Source: Oryzias latipes
Taxonomy: Eukaryota; Chordata; Actinopteri; Beloniformes; Adrianichthyidae
Length of the DNA: 64,000 nt
Direction of reading: 5' to 3'
Assembly: GCF_002234675.1 (NCBI RefSeq)
Contig: NC_019873.2
Location: 6,535,158-6,599,157, forward strand
In this document: positions 1 through 10,787 of the stretch, piece by piece
How the letters are laid out: each line of letters starts with the position of its first letter
How positions within the stretch are numbered: position 1 is the first letter of the stretch
The notes under the pieces: generated by a model
Database searches by the model: none
What the model was told of the DNA's origin: nothing
What the model saw: only the letters and a program-made list of their open reading frames with translations
Position numbers and translations under genes: made by a program

Positions 1-1140
1 CTTCATGTAGTACGTTTTCTTCAATATTTGACAGTTTTTGGAGACCCTTTTCTAATTTTTAGAAGCATAGCCCCGGTTTTTAAGTTTAAAGTTATGACCA
101 AACTTGCAGGTGAAACATTCCAACCAACATAGCAAGCTCAGCTGTTCAGGATTTCACTAAACAAAACATTTCATCTGTCCGAATTAAAATTTTGTAGTCT
201 GTGATGAATTTGTTTTAGTTTGTCAAATCTTTTTGTCCTGGCTGCACCCGTGAAGTCCCGGTGGACTGGCACATTTCCGTGTACCTTGTGACCCAACCAA
301 AACAGCGATTATTACATGTTTTGCTTCACAAATTAGATTAAGCTACACAAGTCATCAGAGCGAGTGTTGAACTGTGTCGCTTCCTTTGATGAAATCCTGG
401 ATTCCTGTCCAAGTCTGGAATCTGAGCCTAATGGGTTCTTTATTTTATTGTTTTGGGATAAAAATTGGAAAATTGTTACTTGGCTTCTGAACTAAAAGCT
501 TTTCTATAACAGGGAAAACACACTTGTGCAAGTTAAAACTATTAAAGAAGGATTATTTGAATATCGTTTTTATGACAATTTCATTTTTGTGCATGAAAGT
601 ACACTGATATCCTCATAGATGAAATGGTTTAAGGTATTTTGAAAACTATGGAGCCAAATGTTGCTTTAAAAAAAATAATTTATGCTTTTTTTATTGAATT
701 TTTTTATTAAAGAACTGCAGTAGGTTATGGCAATATCAATCTGCAGTAAGTCATTTCTGTTTTGCATCAGGTACAATAACACAAAATGTCAAATTTTAAC
801 TAGGAGTAAATGTAAAGGTGTGTCATAGACACATGCGTAGAATAAAACATGAAATTCGTCAAACAGGATGATGCATCTATTTAGGTCAATTATACCTTTT
901 TGATGTTTTATGTAGGTCTTTAAAGTAAAAAACTTTGACACCGCACCCTAAACCTAGTATTAAATATTCTCCTCTGCTCCCTTAAACCGATGTAAAAGAT
1001 TTCTGACTCATTTTTTTGTGTCCACTGCAGATTATAATCTTATCCAGTTGTTTGTTTGCTGGTTTCTATAGTTTCTCTTAACAGTCTACAGAAATCTTTA
1101 CATCATTTGATTGGTCCTGACATTGACTATATCAGAGAAC
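1..1140. other. AT-rich non-coding stretch, nothing recognised
   Basis: No open frame of interest, RNA gene or bounded repeat was recognised. Human SOCS5 has a distant non-coding first exon, so this stretch may belong to the long 5' intron of socs5 or to the intergenic space before it. That is inference; no upstream exon could be placed. Confidence 0.3.
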
Positions 1141-1640
1141 TGGACCGAGTTGGTGTGACATCACCCAAAGCAAATGACTCACTTCTGGCTCCAACCAAAT
1201 GAAGTCAATTCAGTGGCCATGTTTTTGTTTTATGACACAGGAACCGCCATGTGAGATCAGGCAACATCAGTAAAATGTGTCTGTTCCAAGTCAGAGTCAA
1301 TGTTTCTATGGCAACCACTCCTTCAGGAGTGAGCTTGTTGGAAGTCTGCACCCCTAAAAAGAGGGCTACGTGAAATCTAACATTCAACATGACCCAACAT
1401 CTGATTGGTCAGTTTATAACTTGGATAATTTGTACCACAGAAACAATATCATAATAAAAAAATGAGGATTCTGAAGTACCTGTTAAAAAAGGTAATAAAT
1501 AAAGAATGGTTACTCTGACAAATAGAATGACTATTAGCTGTTTATTTCTGTGGGATTTTGGCTTCTTGGAACCAGCGGGTACTTCCTGTTTGGAATGCCA
1601 GGGGGAGGAGTCACTCAGTCCAGTTCTCATATAGTTAATG
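1140..1640 (-). repeat. Dispersed repeat family R1, copy 1
   Basis: Shares scattered blocks with about 21575-21990 and, in reverse orientation, with about 33480-33900. Shared blocks include AAGTCAATTCAGT, the TGTTGGAAGTC...CACCCC segment, AGAGGGCT and CATCTGATTGGTCAGTTT. It is an old interspersed repeat with no coding capacity. Boundaries are approximate and the class is unknown. Confidence 0.5.
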
Positions 1641-2939
1641 GTCCAGGATCATTGCTTATAAAAAATGTAACTTAAAATAAAGAAACTGTTTAGTTTCTTT
1701 ACTAAACAGTTAGTCATACCATATTAGCATAGTTTCAGTATTTTATAATCCAACAAACATTTTTATTCTTTTTTTTAGTTTGTTGGAGAGAGAAAAAGGA
1801 CCAAACACCAACAGATGCATGTTAATTACATGAATGAATAAGGATAGGAGACCAATTCTTTTAATTTATACATTTCAAACCTGTTTAAGAGTTTTTTTTT
1901 TTAAATTACCTGTATAGTTATTACATCAACTCCTGGTGCCCATAAAATATTTTCTTCTTATGAAAATATAACGAATAACCATTTTATGTAATTTGTTATA
2001 TTTTTACCAGCATCATGGACTGGGTACTTTAGTTGGCAGCTTGGCTAAAAGCAGAAGGACATTCATCGGAATAAGCAAATCTACAACAGAATAGCATGGG
2101 GGGGTGGGGGGGATCAAGGTGTTGCAATGGTCTAAGTCAAAGTCCAAACCCTGACTGGTTTTTCAAATGTTGTGCCAAACCTTAAGGGAGCTGCGCACAA
2201 GCAGACCATTAGGAAAAAAAGAGGCAATGTAAAATAAATAATGCCAAACAGGTAAAGTATTGAATGCGGTTGTACAACCATTCAAATTTTGGGGGTTCTT
2301 TGCCGCATGTCGCCTCTGTCCTTCGTTGAAGGTGTAATGATGGGGTGTTCTATTTGTTTCTGTTGTTTATTTGAGGTTGTGTTTACTTTTGATTAAGCTT
2401 CATATTTGCTGTCAGGTCTGCATTTACTCCCCTGCTGTCAATGTCATCAGGGATGGTTTTTCCTAATTAGAGTTACCTTGAAGTTGTTAGGTTGGTGGTT
2501 CAAATCCCAGTTCTGTCACATTACAGTGGCTTTGGTAGAGAAGGACATCAATATTGGCATAGTTTTAGTTTTGGTTGATAAGTGTAGCTCAAATTAATAT
2601 GTTTCGGTAGGAATGAAAATGTCTGCCCATAAAGACCCCCTCTAATCCTCTTTTGATCTATTTTCAAAGTTGTCTTTTAACTAGAATTATGCCGTTTTCA
2701 GCCTAAATCCAAAATACATGGATCGAGTCATCTGCAAGTGGATGCATCAGAATGGAGCAGAACAGGGAGCATGTGGCTCACTGAGTGTAATAGCTCTCAG
2801 CATTCCCCAAAAACTTGCTCTCTGAGCATCAGCGCCTCCCAACCCATGAAAACGAGCATCTCATTGTGACAATATGCACAAATGCACATCCATCTTTGCC
2901 AAAGTCTGGATGTTGTTTGTTTTCTTGGGGGAAATGCTG

Positions 2940-3200
2940 GATGGAGGGGCTGGATGGCTCAGAAGGCTGGGTGTTGGGTTTGCCACGTGGAAGGCCAGGG
3001 TTTGCTTCTCAGCTTAATCCAGTGTGGGTCATTAAGCAAGACTTTCACGCTACTGCCTAACTACCAGTATGTAGCCACAAGTCTTCCTGTGCCGGTACAA
3101 ATAAAATATCGCGTTGTGTCAGGAAGGGCATCCAGCATAAAAACTCTACCAAACCACCAGTCTTTGATTTTATACACCTGTGACCAGGCCAAGTGACTAG
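2940..3200 (+). repeat. tRNA-derived SINE, copy 1
   Basis: Begins with a tRNA-like head (GGCTGGATGGCTCAGAAGGC resembles a pol III A box; CCAGGGTTTGCTTCTC a degenerate B box). A body follows with TCCAGTGTGGGTCATTAAGCAAGAC and TGTGTCAGGAAGGGCATCCAG. The same body occurs at 47650-47940 (+) and 15745-16022 (-). Open frames across it are by-products of the repeat. Confidence 0.65.
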
Positions 3201-3205
3201 AACTA

Positions 3206-5199
3206 GGGGTGTGACGATAACCGCAACACCTGCTGCTTCATCACCGCAGTGATCAAAAATCCCACACCGTCAAAGCTCTAATTAGGACACTTGATTCTGA
3301 TCATTAGGATGGGAAAGCCAATACCTTTTGTAATATAGTGCATCTACTGGATTCTGCAGATGCAAAGTTGTATCTTCTGCTCGGTGATGATTGAGCATTT
3401 TTAATGCAGTGTCAGCAGATGTGTTTACGAAGAGTTGGCATTAGCAAGATTACAGGTGGGCAAATCTGAACATAGACGGGAAATGTTTTCTCTGGAAGTT
3501 AGGTTTAGCTGCATCAATGTTTCTTTACGTTGGTGGGTAGATTAAATCGATTTTAGTCCCAGCAGAGAAAAATCAGAATATAATAAACGATTACCATTAA
3601 ATCCATTTTTAAATGTTATGGATTAATTAGCCCCACTTTGGAGCTTGATGTTTAACTTTTTAGCACTGGATAAATAAATAACACGTGCATTTGGACACAC
3701 TGTAACTGACCATTTACGTGAATCCGCGGATTCTGACTCAGAAAAAAAGGGCAACTTTTCAAATCGCCTTTGCTCAAATATGCATCACATCACTAATGCA
3801 AAGCGTTGCATAACAACCCATGGCTGCTTGTCTCTGCTGCAGAATCTGCTGCTGAATCTGCTGAAATTACTTCAATTGCGAAAACCGAGGGTCCCCAAAT
3901 TCAGGCCTCTAGGACCTGATTTGGACGGAACTTTTCAAATGAAATTAGAAAGCAAACGGATTCACCAGACCTCTGTACATGTTTCTCACAACGATTAAAT
4001 ATGCGTCTTAGAATCAAATAATTTCCAATTCGGATGAATACACTTGCAAACAGATAGATCTATTAACGTCTTCATTTTCCTCATCTCAGCTGCCATCTGG
4101 CTCAAAACTTGTACAGCTGGAGAGCTCTGATATCGTTTGTTGTGTTTTGCTACGTTAGCCTGGGCTTCTGAGGTCCTATAAGCTAACAGGAGAGAGTGTA
4201 AAGAAAGGGTTGAAGGGAAACTAGCCATCAGCCCCACCCTCAACTCCAAGGCAGATTTATAATGAACTCCTTAAAAATGACCCAGGCTTTTTGATTTTTT
4301 TGCTTAAAAAAATGGTTTAATCATAGTAAAAAGACCACTGGAAATGATTTTACAAGTAGCTGGAGTGGGACTTTAGGATGGTTATTGGTGAGAAAACCAT
4401 TGGATTTGACATTATTTCTGAGCCAAATTTTACTAGATGGAACTTCATCATCTTCATCTATGATATGTTGTTTAGTTTTATTTACTGATGCATGATACTG
4501 ACTTTTTACTACCGAGACCCAATATTTTCCTGCCTCTTGTAGCCGATGACATTCAACTGATATTTTTTTTTAAATACTTAAAAAATATATTAGTAAAGTA
4601 CAAAGTAACAGTGAATGGCTCTTATGTATTCAACAAAGCTGCGACTCCTCCTGCTTCATCAGATTTCATCAAAAATCTCACAGCTCTACTTTATATCTAG
4701 TGGGACACAAAAAATGCGACTTCTCCGGTACCGATAGCAGAACCGTTGATGTCAGATCTTAGACGGAGACGGAGACTGCTGTCTTGAAGAATGTTGCCCT
4801 GGGGCTCGTTCAATGCCGGGGCTCGGTACCCATCCCTAGGAAAGGGGCACGGTGGAGAACAATCACCAAAGTGGTTGCTTTGCATATAGCCAAAGACATG
4901 GTACCCATATATACCGGGGAGAAGACGGGGTTTATTAATTTAATTAAACCTTAGACCCCAGATATGAGCTGTGTTGTTAATTCTTTAGAAAATGAGGTGA
5001 ATGTTTTTCTCCTTTTAGTCTAGACGACAAAGTGTGACTTAAAACACAGCTGGGACTTTGATTCCAAGAGTGTGTTCATTTATTTATGATTCATTTTATG
5101 ATTCATTTTTAATTTTCAGGTTGCGTTTGATTAAATAAAATTTGCTTTAAGTTGTCTGCCGTTTGTACTTATTGCTTTCCTTAAGGCGGGGTCGGGAAA
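3206..5199. other. Intergenic stretch with old repeat fragments
   Basis: AGGGGTGTGACGATAACCG near 3206 looks like the end of a hAT-type element, but no matching second end was delimited. Around 4080-4260 there is a reverse-orientation copy of dispersed family R3 (see 26560-26900). No supportable gene was seen. Confidence 0.35.
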
Positions 5200-6172
5200 A
5201 AAATCGGGAAATGGAATTTAAAAAAACGAAAATCTGAGATTTTAATTTTTAGGCCATATCGCCCAGCGCTAATACAAATAATCCCCAATATAACAACGTG
5301 CAAAAGAAATAGTTTCATCTCAAAGTGCAAAAAGTTTTGCTTTTAAACTAAAGTGCAAAATAATAACTAAAACGTTTTTAACTGATGTGCAAGATTATTC
5401 ATGGTTGCTCATAGAAATAAACTTTTTAAAAACGTAGGCATTCAAGCATTTTACAAACCAGAATGGAATGACATAAACCACCACTATAAAATACATTTTT
5501 TTGTTTTTTACTGTGTTGTTGGAATGGGAGATTTTCCCTGACAACGAGTAGCATCTCTGCTTTCTGACAGCTTAGCTGTTGATTTTTGTCATCCAGCACA
5601 TTTTCAGCAGAAGAAAAAAAACGCTCACCATCAATCCTAATGCAGACAGCTGTTTCCATGCAAACCCTGCAGTTTTTTCTCTTCTTTTTAGAATGAGTGC
5701 TAGCGCAATAACAGCAGTTTCATATTCTTTCCACACATCGCGGCGGTAAATTTTTAAATAGCTTGTGAGATTTGTGGTGTTAAACCTTGACCTTTTTTCT
5801 CTTTTTGTGAAACTTCTGTCAAACAAATTTTTGGAAACAGCGAGTGAGTCGTTTGTCTCAGACACGGTAAAGTAAGCCCACATGGGTGAGAGCTGTGCCA
5901 TGTTGCAGACAGAGCTCTCTAGGGCAGGTGCTGAGGTGACGTCACTTACCGGTACATGCTACAGAAGCCTGCAGGATGAGAGGGGTGAGCAGACACCTCG
6001 CTGGCACAAGCAAATACAGAGTTGAGACTGAGGAAGCGAGGGCAGTTTGTTTTTAGTTATCGGTCCATTTATCTGCGAATTTTTTTCTTATCTTAATTAT
6101 CGGCATGACGTCATAATGACCAATATCGGCCGATAACTATCGGTATCCAATATTATAGTGCAACCCTAGTTT
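5200..6172 (-). mobile_element. Decayed hAT element with BED-finger transposase remnant
   Basis: On the minus strand, 5901-5572 reads as the start of a hAT transposase: a Met-Ala-Gln-Leu-Ser-Pro-Met-Trp-Ala-Tyr-Phe start, a basic Lys-Arg-Glu-Lys segment, then Arg-Phe-Asn-Thr-Thr-Asn-Leu, which is typical just before the second half of a BED zinc finger. The zinc-binding Cys and His positions appear substituted and the frame soon breaks, so it is not functional. The right end near 6172 reads TATTATAGTGCAACCCTA, a hAT-like terminus. The left end may be near 5270 (GGCCATATCGCCCAGCGCTA), but that could belong to another family. Confidence 0.55.
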
Positions 6173-6543
6173 GGCTAACTCTTTTTACTTCACTAGTATT
6201 CTGCCGTTTTGCGGAAGTTTGTTCTTTACTGATTGAAGATCTAAGTCGATTGTTCGTCACTTCATAGTTTTTCTTGCAGTCTAATGAGGTGGTAGTTTTA
6301 GATGACTGAGACCACGATGAGACCGCTGCTCTTCTCCCTAGAATGACCCAAACTCAAGAATTGAAGTTTATAAGAGTTTATAAGTTTGGCTTACTGATAT
6401 GTTGGTTCTCGTCTGTCTTTTACCTTCACAGCATGTTTGTGTGTGCTCTGGACATTAAATCATTTGAAATTAAAAAAGAAGTAGTTTTGTTTTCTTTAAA
6501 AAGAGTTGTACGATTAAAGGGATTTTTTGTTTGTGGTCCATAG

Positions 6544-7194
6544 TAGAGCCCTGCACGGGACTATTTTCTTCATCCCGCTCCCGCCCGCGCCCGCTGAATT
6601 TCTGACCAATCCCGCCCGCTCCCACAACGTATGCGTTACACTCCCACCCGCACCCGCAAAACTCATAGAATTTAGTCACGCACAGTAATAGAGATGTATT
6701 GATTTTGTATCATCTCCCGTCCCGCAGGAAAAAAACACGTATTTTTATTGATATTATTAAAGAGATTCATGTCCCTCCTCCAGCCTCATCTTTTCATGCA
6801 TTCCTCTTTTGTGTAATGTGCAACTTAAATATTAAATATATTTTCCCAAATCCCGTTCGGTTAAAAGTGTGCGTGTGTGCGCGCGCAGACAGACGGCCTG
6901 AAGCGCGCTCTTAGTACGAGGCGGGGTGGGGCGTTGCACACCCCCAACAACAGGTTAGATGACAGAGGCCATTGGGCGTCTCTACCTGGTGCGTTCACGG
7001 AGCTTCAGTACATAATACTCCAACAGCCGCACAACGTAGTCTGCTAATATATATACATGAGATATTCATGGCAGCACTGATCCCGCAGGGTTTTTTTTTT
7101 GCCGCCCGCAGCACAATTCAAACCACCCAATCCCGCGAGATTTGGGTTGGGTCCCGTGGGACCCGGCGGGACCCAATCCCAATGCAGCCCTCTA
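6544..7194. mobile_element. Non-autonomous hAT-type element with perfect 8-bp target duplication
   Basis: The element starts TAGAGCCCTGCACGGG and ends CCCAATGCAGCCCTCTA, imperfect inverted termini (10 of 12 outer bases match). It is flanked on both sides by GTCCATAG (6536-6543 and 7195-7202), a perfect 8-bp duplication as expected of hAT transposition. The interior is rich in CCCGCCCGC-type repeats at both ends and carries no transposase. Confidence 0.8.
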
Positions 7195-7202
7195 GTCCAT
7201 AG

Positions 7203-9088
7203 TCCTATGCTGGAACTGTAGATCATGCACTGAGTCTAGTTTTGGACTGATTGGACTTACAAGGGTAGTTTGGCTCTGATTAGCTCCATCTTGACCTGAT
7301 GGCACAACTGACTGAATTAACTGTTCATCAGATGTTCTCTCTTTTATTTCCCTCATAACCCGCCTTCATTTTCTTTGTTTAAACATTTTTCTGGTCTTGT
7401 TGCAGAAATTGTAAAGTTTTACCTTCCCACCTTAGAGGATTCCTTCCAGAAGCAACACCGTATGATTGCCATAACTAAAGTTACTAGTATTGCATGAATA
7501 TGAGGGGGTGGTGGGTGTTTCTGGACAAAGTTAAGTGTTTTTGACTAAACTGGTGAATCAATGATCAATATGAAAACATGCATAAATTTAAGGTTAAGCA
7601 ATACTTGGCACTTTCTTGGAGCACAATGTCCGTCATTCATAAAACTAAGTGACTAAGGCCACAATACCTTTGTCTTCAGTGTTTCTGACTCTGTTTGAGT
7701 AGATCTTAGTTTAGAAAGTTTAGTTCTTACAACCAAAAAATGGAACTTGGCACGATAGTCTTCGCTCTTATTACAAACAGCATAACCCTATTTCATTGCT
7801 TGTAGGCTGCAGTTGAGGTGACACCTTTTATTTTCATCTTATCTCGATGGGTTTTTACCGTCCCAAAGGGTGTCCTTCACTTGTTCAGTTTTAAATTAGT
7901 TTAAGGGCGGTTCATGTCAAAAGCTAAGAAAAACTATGCTGACCATGTGCACTAAGTCTCTCAGGAATCCACATGAAAATGAAAATTGTTGTTGAATATT
8001 TGTTGCTAGGCCAGTTATATGGTTCATTATGTGGAATATGAAGCACATGCGCACTTCTCTACCGAGTTAGAGGGAGCCATTGCTTATTCTCGATTGTTAG
8101 CTGTGGTAATTGCTGTCAGCAACAACAAAACTTTACTAACTTGTCATGATACATTTAGGTGTTCCTACATTTTCCAGCATTTGTTGCATAAATAGCTGAT
8201 TAAATATGAAAAATGACTGTTGTTTATGAAGCAACAAATCTGAATGCAACATCCAGTAGATGATGGAGTGCAGAGGAAACTCTTACAATTATGATCTTTT
8301 CTCATGTTATCAGGAGGGTGGTCCTTCATAAGTTTTAATGCCATTAACTTGAGCTGGGTTTAAAAATATCAATTTTATCTGCTTATCTTCAAAAAAATCC
8401 ATATCAATTCATACATTTTATACGGCATAAAATGTACTTTCCTATAAAGGGATTCTCTTTGCTTTGTTATTAGTTATGTGAAAATAGTTTTTATGATCCA
8501 ATATATAACTATTTTATTCAAAGAAATCTGGAGTTATTGTCATTTGAAAAATACCAACCAGATATGTCCAAAACCTATCGAGACCCAGTCCAATATGAAA
8601 CGCATACTTACCGTGGTTTTAAAGTTACAAAAAACCTGCAGTCTACTATGACTTCCAAACTCTAATTGTAATTGTATGATAAATCGACAGCGAGTGTGTG
8701 TAGATGCATGCATGCACATGTGCCCTGTCTGCTGCTGTTACAGGGAAAGCTTTTGGTCAGGTCTAGACTGGCTCTGTAATACAGTACATACCAGAAGATC
8801 AGCTGTGAGCAGATCCCAGGTTCATTTATAGCTGTGGCCTTGTGTGCCTGCATGTCTGCCTGGCAACTCCTAGCTCTTCTGTTCCAGCCTTTCAAGCTCA
8901 ACCACCCCTCAGACATTTTGGCCCTGTTATATTCTCACCATGTCTAATTAACGGATACAGTAGTCTGGGATATTGAAAGGAAGGTTGTGCTTCATGCTTT
9001 TAGACCCACTGTGTTAATTCTTAAAGTCTTTGCTGGTTGAAATTCCTTCACCGTGTGCTTAATCCAGATTTTCTGCTTTTGTCATTAG
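7203..9088. other. Non-coding stretch upstream of the socs5 coding exon
   Basis: No gene or bounded repeat recognised. It ends in a splice acceptor (TTTTGTCATTAG, AG at 9087-9088) just before the socs5 coding exon, so at least the 3' part is probably the intron joining an unseen 5' UTR exon to the coding exon. Confidence 0.4.
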
Positions 9089-9101
9089 GTGGCTCCTGTT
9101 C

Positions 9102-10787
9102 ATGAAGAAAGTGGGCAACATGTGGAGCAACCTGAAGAGCAGATGCCAAACACTCTTTCACAGCTCAGGACCCAGTGAAAGCAGGGTTGAGGCGGATGCC
9201 GTCCACTGTGTCGTGGATCTTGGTGAAGGAAACAGCCTAGCGGAGGCTCCAGGACCAAGAGCCTCCAGCCCGTCGTGGGGCTTCCTACCAGTGCCAGTGG
9301 TATCTACAGGACGCCGTCATCACAACTGTGTGTCAGACATCCCCCAGATCGTAGAGATCACTGTTGACAAGGAGACTGAGGATGCACGAGGGGGTACAGG
9401 GAGTATTCCCCTGGCACGAAGAGACTCCTATTCTCGTCATGCCCCATGGGGGGGCAAGAAAAAGCACTCGTGCTCCACCAAAACCCAGAGCTCTTTGGAG
9501 ACAGAGAGGCGTTCTGGGCGCTTAAGAGGAAGTGGGAACCGTAGGGACAGACGTTACGGAATCAGCTCCATCCAGGAGATAAACGATTCTGTCGGCGGGG
9601 GACGCAGTCTGAACACCCGGTCTTTGCGCCAGAGGCTGAGTGACACGGTTGGGTTGTGCTTACCTTTACCTGCACGCAGATGCTCGCGTTCTTCTAAGAA
9701 CCCTGTTGCCTCCAAAAGGAAGATTCACCTGACAGAGCTCATGCTGGAGACCTGTCCCTTCCCTCCAGGCTCCGACCTTGCTCACAAGTGGCACTTGATC
9801 AAACAGCACACGGCACCAGTCAGTCCACATTCTTCCACCACCCTTCTGGATGCTTTTGATCCCACCCACCCTTCACCCGAGGATGAGGAGGAACGTCTGC
9901 GTGAGCGGCGTAGGCTCAGCATCGAGGAAGGTGTGGACCCACCACCTAATGCACAAATTCACACCTTGGAGGCCTCAGTGCCAGGCTCCTCTCTCTACAA
10001 ACTGGGACCAAAGATGACTCCTGGCATGGGGGAGGCCTCTGGGGAAGGCCGGGCCAATGGGGCTGGCAATTCTCTGGGTGCTGCATCATCAGGGACCTGC
10101 GGGCAGGTGCTGGGTGCTACAGCGTCAGCCCAGGACTGTGACTCTGAGGAGGACTCGACCACCTTATGTCTACAAGCCAGGCGACCCAAGCAGAGGCATG
10201 CTTCTGGGGAAGGTCACCCGAGTCGACAGCAACACGGGCCTTGGAAGGTTCACACCCAGATAGACTACATCCACTGTCTGGTGCCAGATCTGCTCCCAAT
10301 TACAACTCTACCCTGTTACTGGGGCGTCATGGACCGCTATGAGGCTGAGGCCCTGCTGGACGGCAGGCCAGAGGGCACCTTCTTGCTGCGCGACTCAGCC
10401 CAGGAAGACTACCTCTTCTCTGTTAGCTTCCGCCGTTACAATAGATCCTTGCACGCACGCATAGAGCAGTGGAATCACAACTTCAGCTTTGATGCTCATG
10501 ACCCCTGCGTTTTCCATTCTTCCACTGTTACAGGACTGCTGGAGCACTACAAGGACCCCAGCGCTTGCATGTTCTTTGAGCCGCTGCTTACTGCACCCCT
10601 CAATCGGACCTTTCCCTTTTCTCTGCAGCACTTGGCACGAGCTGCCATCTGCTGTTGGACCACTTATGATGGTATAGGCTCTCTGCCTCTGCCCCCTGCC
10701 CTTCAGGACTTCCTCAAGGAGTATCACTATAAACAGAAAGTACGAGTTCGATGGCTAGAGAGGGAACCTCCGCCCAAGGTTAAATAG
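9102..10787 (+). CDS. socs5: Suppressor of cytokine signalling 5 (SOCS5)
   Basis: Encodes a 561-residue SOCS5, slightly longer than the 536-residue human protein. SOCS5 is a cytoplasmic adaptor that damps JAK/STAT, IL-4 and EGF-receptor signalling. It binds phosphotyrosine through its SH2 domain and recruits an Elongin B/C-Cullin 5 ubiquitin ligase through its SOCS box. The N-terminus ([18 protein letters not shown]) aligns with the known start and fixes the ATG. The family-specific N-terminal blocks are present: [20 protein letters not shown], the [12 protein letters not shown]...HTAPVSPHS segment tied to JAK binding, and [20 protein letters not shown]. The SH2 domain begins near Trp407 and holds FLLRDS at 427-432 (phosphotyrosine-binding Arg430). 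The SOCS box spans about 503-553 with Cul5 motif [11 protein letters not shown]. Oddly, the BC box reads [10 protein letters not shown] (507-516), with Ala512 where the conserved Cys is expected. The whole coding region is one exon, entered through an acceptor at 9087-9088, as in other vertebrates. Whether it is the a or b fish paralogue is not decided. Confidence 0.97.
   Translation: MKKVGNMWSNLKSRCQTLFHSSGPSESRVEADAVHCVVDLGEGNSLAEAPGPRASSPSWGFLPVPVVSTGRRHHNCVSDIPQIVEITVDKETEDARGGTGSIPLARRDSYSRHAPWGGKKKHSCSTKTQSSLETERRSGRLRGSGNRRDRRYGISSIQEINDSVGGGRSLNTRSLRQRLSDTVGLCLPLPARRCSRSSKNPVASKRKIHLTELMLETCPFPPGSDLAHKWHLIKQHTAPVSPHSSTTLLDAFDPTHPSPEDEEERLRERRRLSIEEGVDPPPNAQIHTLEASVPGSSLYKLGPKMTPGMGEASGEGRANGAGNSLGAASSGTCGQVLGATASAQDCDSEEDSTTLCLQARRPKQRHASGEGHPSRQQHGPWKVHTQIDYIHCLVPDLLPITTLPCYWGVMDRYEAEALLDGRPEGTFLLRDSAQEDYLFSVSFRRYNRSLHARIEQWNHNFSFDAHDPCVFHSSTVTGLLEHYKDPSACMFFEPLLTAPLNRTFPFSLQHLARAAICCWTTYDGIGSLPLPPALQDFLKEYHYKQKVRVRWLEREPPPKVK

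Noticed and set aside
2940..3200. tRNA gene
   Set aside because: Only the A- and B-box-like parts are present, with no acceptor-stem pairing. The downstream body is shared with two other copies, so it is a SINE.
9666..10727. Open frames antisense to or overlapping socs5
   Set aside because: They shadow a well-conserved coding exon and have no recognisable domain.
9102..10787. SOCS4 instead of SOCS5
   Set aside because: The length (561 residues) and the long N-terminal blocks, such as the [20 protein letters not shown] segment, match SOCS5; SOCS4 is much shorter.
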